Source of the DNA: Avena insularis
Taxonomy: Eukaryota > Streptophyta > Magnoliopsida > Poales > Poaceae
DNA: 64,000 bases
Reading direction: 5' to 3'
NCBI GenBank assembly: GCA_023614405.1
Contig: CM042693.1
Location: forward strand, 338,007,527-338,071,526
Made by a program: the position numbers and the translations under genes
Notes under the pieces: model-generated
Seen by the model: only the letters and a program-made list of their open reading frames with translations
What the model was told of the DNA's origin: nothing
The model's database searches: none
Shown: positions 1 through 11,954 of the stretch, piece after piece
How positions within the stretch are numbered: position 1 is the first letter of the stretch
How the letters are laid out: each line of letters starts with the position of its first letter

Positions 1-734
1 ATCGAGTCTACGACTCCACTACGGACTCAGGGGCTACTCCCATAGGCAGGATGGATTCAAGCATTCGAAAAATTTGTGTCCTACGGACCTGAAGTCAAAC
101 AACTGCTGAATTAAAGTCTCTGCTCGAGTCTACGACTCGAACATACACTCGGGGGCTACTCCCATAGGGAGCGCTGGTCGCGCACCCTATGAATTCTTCG
201 ACTGCGATCCTTCGGATCAGCATGCAAAACTTTTCGGCAAGTCTGCCCCAATTAACGCTAAGTGAGTGGCATCCTCCTTGGCCACCCGAAACACTTCCGC
301 GGTGATAAACATTCGGATGTTGCATCTGCGACGCAAAGATAAGACCTACAGATACCATCTGATGGCCTGGCAACGCACGGACTGCGCTCTTCTAGTAAAA
401 ATCCGTGCCAGCAGGCGCGATGAAAAATCCCGACGGACGCGTTGGGTACACCATTTAAATTCACTGGAATTCCACTCCTATAAGTCCTCCGTGGCATGAG
501 TCGAATTACGCCAGCATATGTTCCGGGTTCGAGTCGAGGGACTCGAATCTGAAAAAGATCGTGTTGTTTTGTCCTAAGACAGTTAACTGACCCTGATCCG
601 TCGGGAGAGTCAGGCACACGCATCAACAATCCCTACACACTCAAATCATTCTCTAGCAAACAGAGATAGCTGCACCCAAAAGATTGAAGAGTCCTCAGCT
701 GAATCTACGATTCGACTGAACACTCGGGGGCTAC
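1..734 (+). mobile_element. 3' internal region of a Gypsy-like LTR retrotransposon (partial)
   Basis: This stretch has no believable reading frame and runs into the LTR that starts at 735. A module made of a GTCTACGACTC-like dyad followed by ACTCGGGGGCTACT occurs three times, with the purine-rich word at about 24-39, 147-160 and 722-735. The last copy lies directly against the LTR, where a polypurine tract belongs. The layout matches the 3' untranslated region of many grass Gypsy elements (family knowledge). The element enters from the left of the window, so its coding part is not visible. Confidence 0.6.
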
Positions 735-1277
735 TGACATGGTTATACCCTACGGGTACCCGATGCTAGCATACCTGGTCCAGCCCGACGGAAGGCCCAC
801 TCGATGACCTACCAGGGTCCATGACGCCTATGACGGTTTGGCTACTATGAAGCTCATATGGACACGGACTCTCAAGCGCACAAGACAAGGAAAGCTCAAG
901 ACTAGAGTTTGAATACAACTTGTAACCTACTCGTACCGGTACCTGAGACCTAGCCTCCCCACATATAAAGGCTAGGAGGGTCCAACGAGGAGGGCATGTA
1001 CGCAATAGACAGATCTACGATCTCTTACAATCTCTCGCACACCACCGCATACACACCTCCACACCAGATTGCATCTGAGCACCCCTGTAATCTTCGGTTC
1101 CGCCGTAATCAAGAGTAGACAAGCAGGAGTAGGGTTTTCCCTCCGGGGGCCTAAACCTGGGTAAACCTCGTGTCCCCGTGTTGCTTGTTTGCTAATCGTT
1201 CCGCGATCTCCAGCATCCCCATCTTCTCCAAAACCCAAGTCCATAACAATGGGCATTGACGAGATTAAACCTCGTCA
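735..1277 (+). repeat. 3' LTR of the Gypsy-like element
   Basis: The LTR starts with TGAC directly after the polypurine-like CTCGGGGGCTAC and carries a TATAAA box at 964-969. Downstream it has a transcribed leader containing GGAGTAGGGTTTTCCCTCCGG and AACCTGGGTAAACCTCG, phrases usual in the R/U5 part of Triticeae Gypsy LTRs. I placed the end at GTCA (1274-1277) because it mirrors the TGAC start. The inner TGACGAG/CTCGTCA dyad makes a slightly earlier end possible. The 5' LTR is outside the window, so the target duplication cannot be checked. Confidence 0.55.
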
Positions 1278-1589
1278 GGCTTCCTCCCTTATATACGATG
1301 ACTTAGATAGAGCCTCCTTCTTTAATCCATTCATTTTTTATATCAAAAGGGACTTAATCCTCTGTTCCTTTTCATAGAAAAGAAACACACGAGTCTCCAG
1401 TTTGTCCAAAAGATTATAGACCAGAACTAAAAGCTAAAACTCCAGCTACTAGGGAGTTTACTTACACCAAACTTACGAGAGGGAAACTACCACAAGATCA
1501 GACTACTGCAGGAAAAGAACAGAAGACACAGACATCAACACCACAAAGAGGGACAGACCCCAGGAACAACAAGGGGGAAGAAGCTCAAC
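1278..1589. other. Unassigned intergenic sequence
   Basis: This is AT-rich sequence between two transposon-derived blocks. I see no coding frame, terminal repeat or recognisable motif. Confidence 0.5.
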
Positions 1590-2261
1590 ACACAACGTGG
1601 ATAGAGTCATCCTCGCCTGGATGTCTCTGTAGGTAGTCTAGCGATAACTTTCCACCATGCGTCTTCCCCAGAGTAGAGGACTTCCAAGTGGAGATCCATT
1701 CGAAGTTTGGGCATGTCGGCACGGGGAGCCTCAGTGGTCTTCCGAGCTTTCGCAGCAGTCGATCTGTGAACTGGGCAGTTTCTCCTCCTCCTAGATCCTT
1801 GAAAGGAACTTTCCAATTTTGTCGTGGTGTGGAACACGGCAGTGCCATCGGGGATGGCAAAAAAGAGACACACGGATGCATTCGGTGGCTCGCGCAATGG
1901 GTTGGGCATGGTGCACTGCAAACACAGGGGTGTACCCAGGTTCGGAGCCCTCTTAGCGAGGTAACACCCCTACTCCTGCAAGATGAACTATGTGTGAGAG
2001 CTGATGCTCAGTACAAATGCTCCTTGAGATGTTTCCTTAGCTACTATCAAAGGCTAGAGGAAGATGGGAACTTGATGCTAACACTTCTATCCTTCTATTG
2101 TTGCCTCTACCTAGAACCCTAGCTCTACCCTCCCTTATATACTGGTCTGGGGGGCAGATTACAGATCGGGTCCTAGGATTTACTGTTTGGATATGGGTTT
2201 ACAGGGCAGGGCCGGCTGCAGGGCCCAGCCGGTAGGCCCGGACCTAGTCCGCCCTTGTTTT
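1590..2261 (-). mobile_element. LTR-like R/U5 and leader, minus strand
   Basis: Read on the minus strand, a TATATAA box (complement of 2135-2141) is followed by a leader with GGAGTAGGGGTGTTACCTCG and a CGAACCTGGGTA phrase. This is the same kind of leader as in the LTR at 735-1277. A roughly 100-codon minus-strand frame follows (1607-1921); I do not recognise it, and it could be a gag remnant. The upstream part of this LTR appears to be interrupted by the solo LTR at 2262-4110, because GCCGG-rich sequence lies on both sides. The outer boundary is uncertain. Confidence 0.35.
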
Positions 2262-4110
2262 TGTAGGGGTTTATAGCATGGAAAACAAAAAAAATCTACC
2301 GCATGCACACAAACAAGCCAAGATCTATCTACTAGATTGTAGCAACGAGTCGATAGAAGCACTCACCCTCGAAGATTCCAAAGCGGTTAACGAGAACAGA
2401 TTCTTGTGGGTGATGTAGTCGTACACTTACCGATCTCAAGATCGCGCAGACGATCCTTTCGGCCATGGCGCTTCCAATGATCGGTCACATCGTTCGTTAC
2501 TCGATGAAGACCTTCCTCTCCTTGTTCCAAAGAAAATGGAGGTTGTAGTTCTCCCTCGCGATTCCAAAGACATGACGGCGTGGTGCCAAGTAGAGGAAGA
2601 TCCATGAGGCTTCGCCTAAGCCGGTGCGAGTTATGGTGGATTAGGGTTTCCCGGAGATCTAGGGTTTAGATGACCGGGAGGAGGAGGTTTCGGTGGAGGC
2701 TAGAGGCGTGACGAACCAGAAGCGGCGTGAAGCGCTGGCTGCCACAGGTGGGGAGGGCTTGGCTCTTATGGTGTTGGGGCAACCCTCCCCCTCTATTTAT
2801 GAGAGAGAGGGGCAGCCTTGGGAGAGGTGGGTTTGAATCCAAACCCAAACCCAAGTTGGATTGAGAGAAGGACTTGTTTTTTCTTCCACTAGGAAACCAT
2901 TGTTCCAGTTTGACTTTTCAAACTTCCCGTTTGACTTTCAATTTAGAGCTTTATTTCTCTCTTGCAAATGCCAACACCAAGTGACCTAGGATATGATCCA
3001 ATCATTCCACATATCCATGACACATTCATGGACCATTCCCCTTTCGGTCCGGTGAACCTTCTAGACCATTCTAGAACCTCTCCGATGAAAACATCGAAAC
3101 TTTCCCGAACTCCAGAATCGGACTTTTCTTATATGAATCTTATTCTCCGGACCATTCAGGATCTCCTCGTGATATCCCGGATCCCATCCGAGACTCCGAA
3201 CAACATTCGGTATCCCTTATTAACATTCCATATCTACTAAACAACATCGAATCCTTAAGTGTGTCTCCCTACGGTTCGTGAATTACGCGGACATGACCGA
3301 GACACTTCTCCGATCAATAACCAATAGAGGAATCTGGACATTCATATGGCTCCCACATATTTCTACGATTACTTTGCGATCGAATGAACCACTTACACAC
3401 GATACCAATTTCCCTTTGTCTCACGATAGTTTACTTATCCAAGGTTTTGATCGTCGGTATCTCTGCATACCTAGTTTAACCTCGTTACCGATAAGTACTC
3501 TTTTCTCGTTCCCGTGATATGTGATCCCTTGTGAGCCAGTCACATGCTTGCAATCTAATTGGATGACATTCCACCGAGAGGGCCCAAAGTATATATCCGT
3601 CATATGGATGGACAAATCCCACTCTTAATCCATGTGCCTTAACCCATACTTTCCGAACACTCAATGCCACCTTTATAGCCACCCAGGTACGGTGTGGTGT
3701 TTGATGTCATCAAAGCATCCTTCCGGTGATGGTGATTAACATGATCTCATGGTCGAAGGAATTAGGTTACTATGTATCAGAAAGCTTATAGCAAACGAAC
3801 TATTGAAATGACTTGATCTTTATGCTACGCTTATCTATAGGAGTATGTCCATCATACCATTCTCCTAATGATATGATCTCGTTGTTAACAACATCTCAAT
3901 GTTCATGATCGAGAAACCACGACCATCTATTAACCAACAAGCTAGTATTATTAAAGAGGCTTTACTAGGGACTCTAATTTAGTTCACAAATCACACAAGT
4001 ATTCATGTTTCCGGTTAATACTGTTATAGCATGAATGTAAACATTTATCGTAAACACAAAGATATAATAATAACAACTTTTATTATTGCCTCTAGGGCAT
4101 ATCTCCAACA
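2262..4110 (-). repeat. Solo LTR, BARE1/Angela-type Copia
   Basis: Read on the minus strand it starts TGTTGGAGATATGCCCTAGA, the hallmark start of BARE1/WIS/Angela Copia LTRs, and ends ATAAACCCCTACA. Its 1849 bp fits the family (about 1.8 kb). An ATAAATAG TATA box is the complement of 2793-2800, followed by the usual AGGGTTGCCCCAACACCATAAG leader. No primer-binding site, polypurine tract or coding region adjoins it, so this is a solo LTR left by LTR-LTR recombination. The flanking 5-mers are GTTTT (2257-2261) and CTTTT (4111-4115), an imperfect target duplication. Confidence 0.9.
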
Positions 4111-5163
4111 CTTTTAGCGTCATCCTTCTCTTTAGTGGTCACCCGGGCTTCCTTTGGGGTGTCATCCTTGCTTTAACGGTCACCTTGCTTCGCCAAGATG
4201 CTGAGCCGCCTTTTGCTTTATCTTCGTCGGGTAGCACTGGTCATGACGGCATGCCAGCTTGCCCGATGACGAGGGAGAGCTAGAGGCATACCCTGCACGG
4301 AGCGTCAGACCTTCCGTTCTCTCCATCGAATCCGAGGTGAGCCGGGTGGAAATGGCCACCCAGCCGGTTCTTCTGGCCACCGGCTAGACAGGCCAGCCGG
4401 GAAGGTTATAAGCCCAGTCGGGTGTGATCGCCGGTCAGATAAAGTTGTCTTTCCTGGAGGCCAGGCGGCCTGCATCTTCTGGAGCCGGCCTGCTTGTGCC
4501 TGGATTTCCCCACCCGAGGGTTATCCCCCCAACACTAGACCCCGAGCACGTATGGGCTTGGCCGGTGGGCAAGATCTTCCATGCTCCTTCTTGTCCTGAG
4601 AGAGTTGTTTTGTTGCATCCGGCTGCAGCTTTTCCTTTTGCTTTTGCTTTCCGGCTGGATTTAACCGGCTGCGAAATCGATGGCCGTCCACTAGGTGTAA
4701 ACAGCAAAGGCAGGTACCGGCTGGCGCAGCTGAAGATGAATCGTTTGGCTTGATGACGTCATTGATGTCGTCACCCATGACTGCGGCTCTGGCGCACGTC
4801 GCGTCAGTTTGACTTCCGCGTCGCTGCGCCAAATTTTGGAAACTACGCACGCAACTTGCCGCAGCAATTTCTCGGGGCGAGTGCGCACGCCTCGTCTCCT
4901 GGTAACGCCCACGGATCTTCTGTGGAGATTACGACGGCGCAGAGGATCTGGAGCCGAAGCATCGTGTGGCTGTGGTTCCGCAACGCCACGCGTCGCGCAG
5001 AAGCCGAAGAGGTGACGGTGCCACCCGCGGGGATAAATAGAGCTCTGAGGGGGATAGGTTCCCATACTTGTCCATCCTCTGGCTCATATTCCCCTCGTGC
5101 TCTAGCGCCCTTTGCTCTTGCACGCCTTCTTACCCATCCACCACGGCCACCTCCTCTGTCGAA
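4111..5163 (+). promoter_or_regulatory. Upstream/promoter region of a gypsy-type transposon gene
   Basis: This GC-rich region holds repeated CCGGCTGG/GCCGG words (about 4335-4410 and 4615-4690) and no convincing gene. An ATAAATAG TATA box at 5033-5040 lies about 130 bp before the ATG at 5164, a normal plant core-promoter spacing. Similar GCCGG-rich DNA on the far side of the solo LTR (2205-2250) suggests one older element was split by that LTR. Confidence 0.45.
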
Positions 5164-8100
5164 ATGCTGCCGGAGCAACGCGGCGACTGGTGCGGGTCCT
5201 TTGTGACCAACGAGCTCGTCAACAAGTACCGGTGGGGGAGGTTTCTTCCCTCGTCGATGCTCGTGAAGCACCAGCTCGCGCCGGAGGGGGAGCGGGTGTC
5301 GAATCCTCGGTCAGGGGAGCGCGTCGTCTTCCTCGCGCATTTTGCCCGCGGCTTCGGCCTCCCCGCCAGCCCTTTCCTCCTACAGATCTTTCTCTTCTTT
5401 GACCTCCAGCTTCATCACTTGGGCGTCAATGCAATGGCGTAGCTGTCGCATCATGCGGCCTGCTGCGAGTCATATCTTGGGTGTGGCCCGAGGTGGCCAA
5501 CTTTCTCAAGTTCTTCCACTTCAAGGCCCATAACACCACCAAGGGTGGCTCGCTGACGCAGACGGGCTGCTGCGCCATCTACCCGCGGACCTCCTCGCCA
5601 ATGCCGCGGTTCAAGCTTACCGACACCGTCCAGCTGTGGCAGCGCTCATATTTCTATGTGAGTAATGCCATAGAGGTTGACTGGATCTGCCTTCCACCCT
5701 TCGCCAACTTGCCCTCGACGCAAAAGGGCTGGATGACGAAGGGCATGGGTGCGGCGGCGGACCTCGACCGGATGGCCACCCGGCTGGAGACGATGGTGGA
5801 GACGGAGAGGCTCACCACCGGGGACATCAGCTTGTCGTGGATGGTGCGCCGCGTGCTTCCACTGCAGAAGCGGTCGCACAAGATGTGCCACCTCTCGACC
5901 GCCAACGATTCGACGAGGACATCGCGGAAGGATGTGCCCTACCAGGACCTATGGAACTGGATCTCCATGATCTCCAAGTTCCGCATGGAGGCCACCTAGG
6001 CGTATTCCTGCCCCCCGTATCATCACGGCCGCCTGCCGCCTCGGGTAAGTTTTTCTATGGTTGTCTTGCGTCTCGCTTCTTGTCATCGCCAGCTGTCCTT
6101 GGGTGCCTTATGCTCCCCTTTTTGATTAGTTGTTCACGGCGCAGCTAGCCGAGGACGGTATGGGTGACTTCCCACTTCCATCCTTCTTGGAGGACAGGAA
6201 GCCGAAGAAGTACCCCCAGACGGAGCCCGAAGGGTTTCCCGTCCGGGCGGATGATAGCCCCTCGGATCCTCATGGTAAGTTGCTGACCGTAGCTCTTTCC
6301 TTTACCTTTGTTCTTGAGGTTGTGGTTTTGATTCCTTGCTTGTATCGCAGTCGATGTCACCGACAAGGAGGATGGCCAAGAGAAACCCGCGGCGAGAGCC
6401 CGGGGAAAGAGGGTGGCGCCTGTTGCCGCTCCCGTTCCAGTTGAAGTGAAAAAGACGCGCCGAGGGCGTCAGTTCGTTGCTCCACCGTCCGCCGCTGGGT
6501 TAGTATCTCCCTTGCCCTTGCTTGTCGCTCTGTGGTTCTGTTGGTTCCTCCTTTGACTCCTCACTCTGCGCAGTGAGGCCATGGTGCTTGGCGATGGTGG
6601 TGCCACCGTTGGTGCTCCTCCACCTCCTCCGCCGGTTGAAGAGGTGGCGAGGTCGTCGGCTGCGCTCGAGCCCGCTGCGGCCGACCCGGCTGCGGCAGCC
6701 GTGTCGTCTCCGCCTAGGGCCCTTGAGGGCTCCCCGACCACGGGGCTGCTGCACCAGGCGCCTGCGTCTTCGCGGTTGGGGCAATGTTGCGCCACAGACT
6801 GAGACCCTCCTTTGTCCCGGGGCTGGCGTGAACCCGGCCTGGAGCGATGCTCCAAGCAGTTCCGCTAGGCCCGTGATTACGGAGGTGACGGAGGAGGCTG
6901 GGGCAGCGCAGGCGGCTGCGGCGGATGGCCACCAACCGGATGGTGACCAGCCGTCTGGGAGGGAGTTGGTGGTGGCTGCGCCTTCGGGTGTGGCTGCCGA
7001 TGATGACGAGGTTATCGTCACCGGCTCAAGGCCAACTCCAGCTGTGCTGACACCGGATGCGAGCCTTGCCCAGCTCTCGGGCTCGGCACCCGTCGCACTC
7101 ATCCATGTTCGCCACCTGGTTGAGGGGATAGAAAAGGGCCTTGGCGAGGCCAAAAATTTGTCTGTTTGATGGAGGTAAGTCGTTGCCCTTCACATGTTTC
7201 TGTTCTTTCCAGCCGATTTGCTTCTCTGTTGCTCATTTGTTTTCTTGCTACAGAGAGATTTTGCAGAGTCTGTGAAGAACACCCAGGATCTTGGCTATAA
7301 GATTGCTTCTTCAGATCTGTCTTGGCGATTGGCCCCTTTTCCCGTTTTTTGTTGACCATCGGGTATCCTCCTACAACCATGATCCAGGACAAGGAGAGGG
7401 AGGTGGAGCGCCTCAAGGCTGAGCTCGCCCGGCTGGAAGAATCGAACAAGGTGCGACAGGCGCAGTTCAATGAACTTGCCGCGACTAAGCATCAACTTGA
7501 GGTTAGCGTGGAGCGGGGCAAGAAGGCAGCTGACATCCGGGCGGAGGCGCTGAAGAATTTTGAGACGATTTTCACCCAACAGGAGGAGACAATCAAGATT
7601 CTTCGTGCCCGGGAGGGGGAGCTTACTCAGCATCTCTAGAACATCTCGGAGATGGTCATCAGTAAGTTCTTCATTTTCCTTCTTCCATTGTGTCATGACT
7701 TGCTCGATCTTGTCTGATTATTCTGCTTTGTGCTTGGCTGCAGCTCATTATCCTGAGGCGACCGAGATGGTCGTGGAGAAGCTGCCCGTGGATGAGGTTG
7801 GATGCGACCTGGCTACCCTCGACCTGGTCAAGGTGCTGGCGGAGGAGAGCAATGGCCTGCGCGCTGTTGGCAATGATCTCTTCCACTACCTCTAGCCGGA
7901 CGCGGGCGAGGTGCACGACATCGCCAGCCTGGCCGTGGCTCTGTCCAAAGGCATCGACGTGCTGGACATCCATAAGGAGTGGTCTACTCGAGGCAGAGTG
8001 GAGATGGCTCTGGCCCACGTGAAGTCGTGGTATCCGGGTGTCGACCTGAGCGTGCTCGCTCGTGGCTTCCGTCTTGGGACGAGCTACGAGGGCCTTCATG

Positions 8101-8195
8101 CCAGCACTCCGGCGCTCCAGTCCTGTGGGGTGAAGATTGCCACCTATGTGGACTTGGAGCGTGAATTTGCTTCTGTGCATGTTTTTCTGGTTTGA
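5164..8195 (+). pseudogene. Multi-exon 'putative gypsy type transposon' protein, degenerate
   Basis: The first exon, from ATG 5164, contains HFARGFGLPASPFL and FFDLQLHHLGVNA, the signature of the plant 'putative gypsy type transposon' domain (PF04195 type). Further exons encode the rest of that domain (about 5475-5996), an acidic and Pro/Ala-rich linker, a coiled coil starting DKEREVERLKAEL (7388-7636) and a C-terminal helical domain (7744-8195). Introns with good GT-AG borders are visible at 6045-6144, 6275-6350, 6499-6573, 7175-7253 and 7662-7743. The gene is dead: stop at 5440-5442, a frame change near 5475, stop at 5997-5999, a frame change near 6780, stops at 7167-7169 and 7637-7639, and a TAG at 7893-7895 where the frame resumes directly. 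Proteins of this type occur in retrotransposon contexts across grasses; their function is unknown. Confidence 0.75.
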
Positions 8196-8335
8196 ATTAA
8201 GACATCCTATGTTTGTAAAAAGGTAGAAGTCAATTATTAAATAATTATCAATTATTTCTAACCTACAACTAGGATAACCAAAAAGTATAAAAAATGTACA
8301 GAAATAAAAAATATCCAGACAATTAAAACACTTAC
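8196..8335. other. Junction between two pseudogenes
   Basis: This AT-rich sequence joins the 3' end of the plus-strand gypsy-type pseudogene to what looks like an intron of the minus-strand B3-like gene. The donor of that intron lies at 8334-8335. No later exon of the B3-like gene is found, so its 3' end is lost here. I see no clear terminal repeat or target duplication. Confidence 0.4.
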
Positions 8336-9957
8336 TATCACACTCATCTTCTTCTTCATGCAATTTAACAGTGCTGCCAGAGTTGAATGCAGTTTTGTAA
8401 GAAGTTTCATGAGGACTAGATAATTTCAAAGTATATTCTGTCTGTTCTGGTTGGTCAAAAAAGCTTCAACTACTTGAACAACAAGATCTTTCACTTTCAA
8501 ACAAATTCTGCTCTCTTCATCTTTCATCATATTTGCATAGCATGAAGCTATATTGTCCTTTATCTAGTAGCAAGAAATAAAGAAGAATATGATCAATAAG
8601 TACAAAAACAAAAAAAACAAAAAATTCATTTATAATAATGTTTTAACTGCAAAATGTGTAATTCTGATACCTTCAACCCAACAACATCACCAATATCTCT
8701 TTTAATTGCCTGTTTGAGATTTGCATCATCTGTTGCTTCTGCCTTGTTCAAATTAGCATTACTCAAGCAGTAACAAGTTTCAGAAAAATCCTTTACCTAC
8801 CAATAGAAAACAAAAAATTACTCAAGTATTACTCGGGCAGTAACTATTAATCATTATTTGTTATATGCCCTAAATTATAAAATGAATATTACAAATAACA
8901 AAATTTCAATAACTTAATATAATATGTAAAACTTACCGGATAAGCCCCATATTTGCCATTAGTATCCATATACATATCACTAAAAACTTTAATAAGCTTT
9001 CCTTTCTAGACTCTTATTCTTGGTAATGTTGTTGGCATATGGATTGGACCAAAGTCAATGAAGTCAAGACACCGAACCTGTGTACAGAATATAAAAAATT
9101 AATTATTTACATAATAAATTATTTGAACATAATAAACAAAAACAAAAAAAATAAAATTACTAACCAAGCGATACATATCACAAGCATCAAGCCTGTAAAC
9201 ATAGAATTTAGGAAGGAAGTCATCATCCACATATTCCATCTTTATATCTTCCATTGTAGCAACAATCCCATTCATTTCGTTTTGGGTAACATCGTGAATA
9301 TCATCAAAATATGTATTGAACAAATATGAATCATAACCAAATGGTATATCAAAAACCTCTATAACAAAGAAAAACATAATTAAAAAACATTAGTCATCAA
9401 ACAAATAAAAAATTTAATAATATAAAAAATATATAACATAACTTACTCGGGAAATGAGCCCAGTTCTTCCTATATCCTTCACTTGAAGTAACTCTTACTT
9501 CAAAACACTCTATCGATGTATTGTATTCAAAAGAAACAACATCATCTTCATCTATATCAAATGCCTCAATCAATGAATTCCAATATGGCCCACACATGTA
9601 TATTTTCGTGCCAACCCTATCTAAATAGATGTGGTGGTCACTCTTGGGGATTGGATTCTCTAAACCATGATTTGGCAATTTGGCTAAAACTTTCATCCAA
9701 TTGTTAGGACATAAAATTCCTATGTGATCACTAAAACAACATGGCACAACCTAGAAAAAAAATGAAAAAGAAAACAATAAATTAATAAAATATAAAACTC
9801 AAATAAATAAATTAATATAAAAAATCAAACTTACAACTAATTCGTCATAATCTTCCTCAACGATTTTCACACGAAACTTATACAGACTACGGGGTTCTCT
9901 TTCGCACATACGAGCTGGTTGATGACACAGATCACATGCACTCCTCGTATTGCTCAT
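8336..9957 (-). pseudogene. B3-domain-like multi-exon gene, decayed and truncated
   Basis: Six minus-strand exons can be chained with GT-AG introns: 9835-9957 (ATG at 9957), 9447-9750, 9165-9358, 8937-9077, 8671-8796 and 8336-8563. Exon phases agree throughout. Exons 1 and 2 give CDLCHQPARMCERE, then LYKFRVKIVEEDYDELV and a region ending GPYWNSLIEAFDIDEDDVVSF plus FEVRV. That ending matches the final strands of a plant B3/REM DNA-binding domain (family knowledge; moderate match). Exon 3 may begin a second such unit. Exon 4 has an in-frame TAG (9006-9008). Exon 6 shifts frame at a T6 run after VVEAF, after which an acidic tail continues in another frame. Introns are very AT-rich. It could be a B3-type regulator fragment captured by a transposon; I do not know its original role. 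Confidence 0.55.
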
Positions 9958-10693
9958 GTTTTCTAGAATGAAAACAAAACAAAAACAAGATGAATAAGAT
10001 TGGTACCAAAAACTTTGAAGAAATTTTAAAAAAAATCAAACCTAAGCCTCTGTACCTTTTGTATTAAACTACAAACAGCAACCTGATCCTCTACGCAACA
10101 CTATAAAAATGCAAATCTTCCTTTCCAACCTCTACAAAAGAGCAACCTGAGCCTTTAGTCTGCCTTTTCAACATGAACCGTACGAATTATATAGGAGTCT
10201 ATGTAACACTAAAAATAGTTAATACCAAAAATAGACACAAACCACAACCGCAAGAATTATAAGTGGCTAAGAAAACAAGAACCATTCTCGCATCAGTCAA
10301 AAACAACCATAACCACACAACTATATTTAGACTAACTATATTTAGCTAATACTTTAAAAAAATAATTAACAACTGAACCAATAATTAACAACCACACAAC
10401 CTGCTACGTTGACTTAACAAAACAACAAAAACAAAAAACAACCAGCGTTTGAACCAAGACAACCAACCCAACACACCAACCTAGGCCCAGCGTTTGAACC
10501 AGCGCCATCACATGGGCTTGGGCTGCACTAGTGACGCCACGAACCAACGCCAGACCGATGCGAGACATCGCCAGAAACGCCGACGTAGCTTCAGCTGCGC
10601 GAATATTGGAGCAAGACATCCAACGGCAACAGACGTAGCTGTGACGAAGCTTATGTCACAGCTAGCTATGACATAGCAATTTCGATATTATTA
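9958..10693. other. Upstream flank of the B3-like gene
   Basis: This is A-rich DNA with no supported gene. A dyad built on AGCTGTGAC and GTCACAGCT lies at about 10636-10663, close to an imperfect repeat of the same word (GCTATGACATAGC). It may be the subterminal part of a DNA transposon, but I could not find the matching end near 8200. Confidence 0.3.
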
Positions 10694-11720
10694 ATACACT
10701 ATTCCAGATGTTTTTTATAAAAAGTCACAGAGCGTTGTAGGACCGAGTCACGGACCGTGTCACGGACCGAGGAAAGCACCATCATAGCACACCATGACTT
10801 CAAGACAAACCGGACCAACGAATCTCCTCTGGTGTGCCTAGAGGAGTCGGCGAGTAGAAGGCCACATCTTTTATAGACTTGAGAACGACATTGATAAGCC
10901 AGCATCCTCCATGCCGTAACTTGTGCCATAGGTTCTTCTCTCCATCCCAACAACAGGACCGTTATGTTTATTACTAAACATATTGAAGAGATAAAATAAA
11001 ATTGAGATCCATATTTTTTACCACGGGTTGAATCGATCATCAGAAGAAGAATTATACAGTTTTTTTTCATCAAATGGGCAATTTATTACTTAGTAACATT
11101 ACACCAGGCCTCTGCATAATAAGATGCACAAAACCGACAATCATCTACCGTTACACAAAAAATAACCCAACTAGGCGAGAAGTACGCAATCGTCTGATTA
11201 AACAAAACACTTAGAAAGATGGAAATTCAATCCTTAGATTACGATGCCATCCATATTGGAAAAAATATTCCTCGTTGTATTCTCTAAGCATGTACAACCC
11301 TCCGTAAATAACTTCACACGTTTTAGAGAGGACCACAAATGGATAATAGCCATGCTCCGGTAGATAACGTGCAAATAAGAAGACATTTTATCATTAAAAA
11401 TATTACCATTTCTACATAGCTATAGCAACCAAATAATGGAAAGCGCTTCCATCATAAACAAAATTCTATATTTATCAGCAATCCCATATAACCAATTACC
11501 AGAAACATTGGCAACAGAATGGGAAGGTGATAATCCAGACACTACTTGGACGATTGACCATATAGAACGAGCGAAATTACATTGACCAATTGTGGCAGGC
11601 AATCTTGCGTTGCTCTTCGTGATCCCACCACCACCACAACTGGAGGAATTGAAGTTAGGTAGATGGTTACTCACTCGATCATATGATGAAACGTCTGATT
11701 ATCATCGTTGCGGACAACAA
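10694..11720. other. Unassigned sequence, no supported gene
   Basis: There is no reading frame with recognisable domains on either strand. A minus-strand frame of 124 codons (10699-11073) is compositionally ordinary and lacks known motifs. The stretch may be decayed transposon interior belonging to the CACTA-like end at 12159, but that is a guess. Confidence 0.4.
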
Positions 11721-11954
11721 GTGTAGCACAAAATCGTGGCAGAAGGTGCATCTTCTACCACGCTCAGAGGGCCGAATCGTTGCGGATGGCGACTTCTGTT
11801 GTAGGATTTTTGACACGCCACTAAATTAGTGATACAAGTGTAGCATGAAATCGTGGCATGTGGTGCACCTTCTACCACCTTCGGCGGACCGAACCGTTGC
11901 GGATGGAGACTTTTGTTGTAGAATTCTTGGCATGCCACTAAATTAGTGGTGTGT
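11721..11954. repeat. Tandem duplication, 117-bp period, two copies
   Basis: GTGTAGCA(C/T)(A/G)AAATCGTGGCA begins at 11721 and again at 11838. Both units go through a GGTGCA(T/C)CTTCTACCAC block, a CG(A/T)TGCGGATGG block and a final GCCACTAAATTAGTG palindrome. The units differ at scattered positions, so the duplication is not recent. The palindromic word recurs in the following 200 bp, which points to the subterminal region of a DNA transposon. Confidence 0.7.

Noticed and set aside
6522..7169. 217- and 215-codon frames on both strands in the same stretch
   Set aside because: The GC-rich linker exon of the gypsy-type pseudogene gives long open frames in several phases. Only the plus-strand exon structure with splice sites is consistent.
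10699..11073. 124-codon minus-strand frame as a membrane protein gene
   Set aside because: It has no recognisable motif or supported start context, and its hydrophobic stretch is typical of AT-rich chance frames.
11721..11954. CRISPR-like repeat array
   Set aside because: There are only two 117-bp direct copies with no spacer pattern, in plant DNA. They are transposon subterminal sequence.
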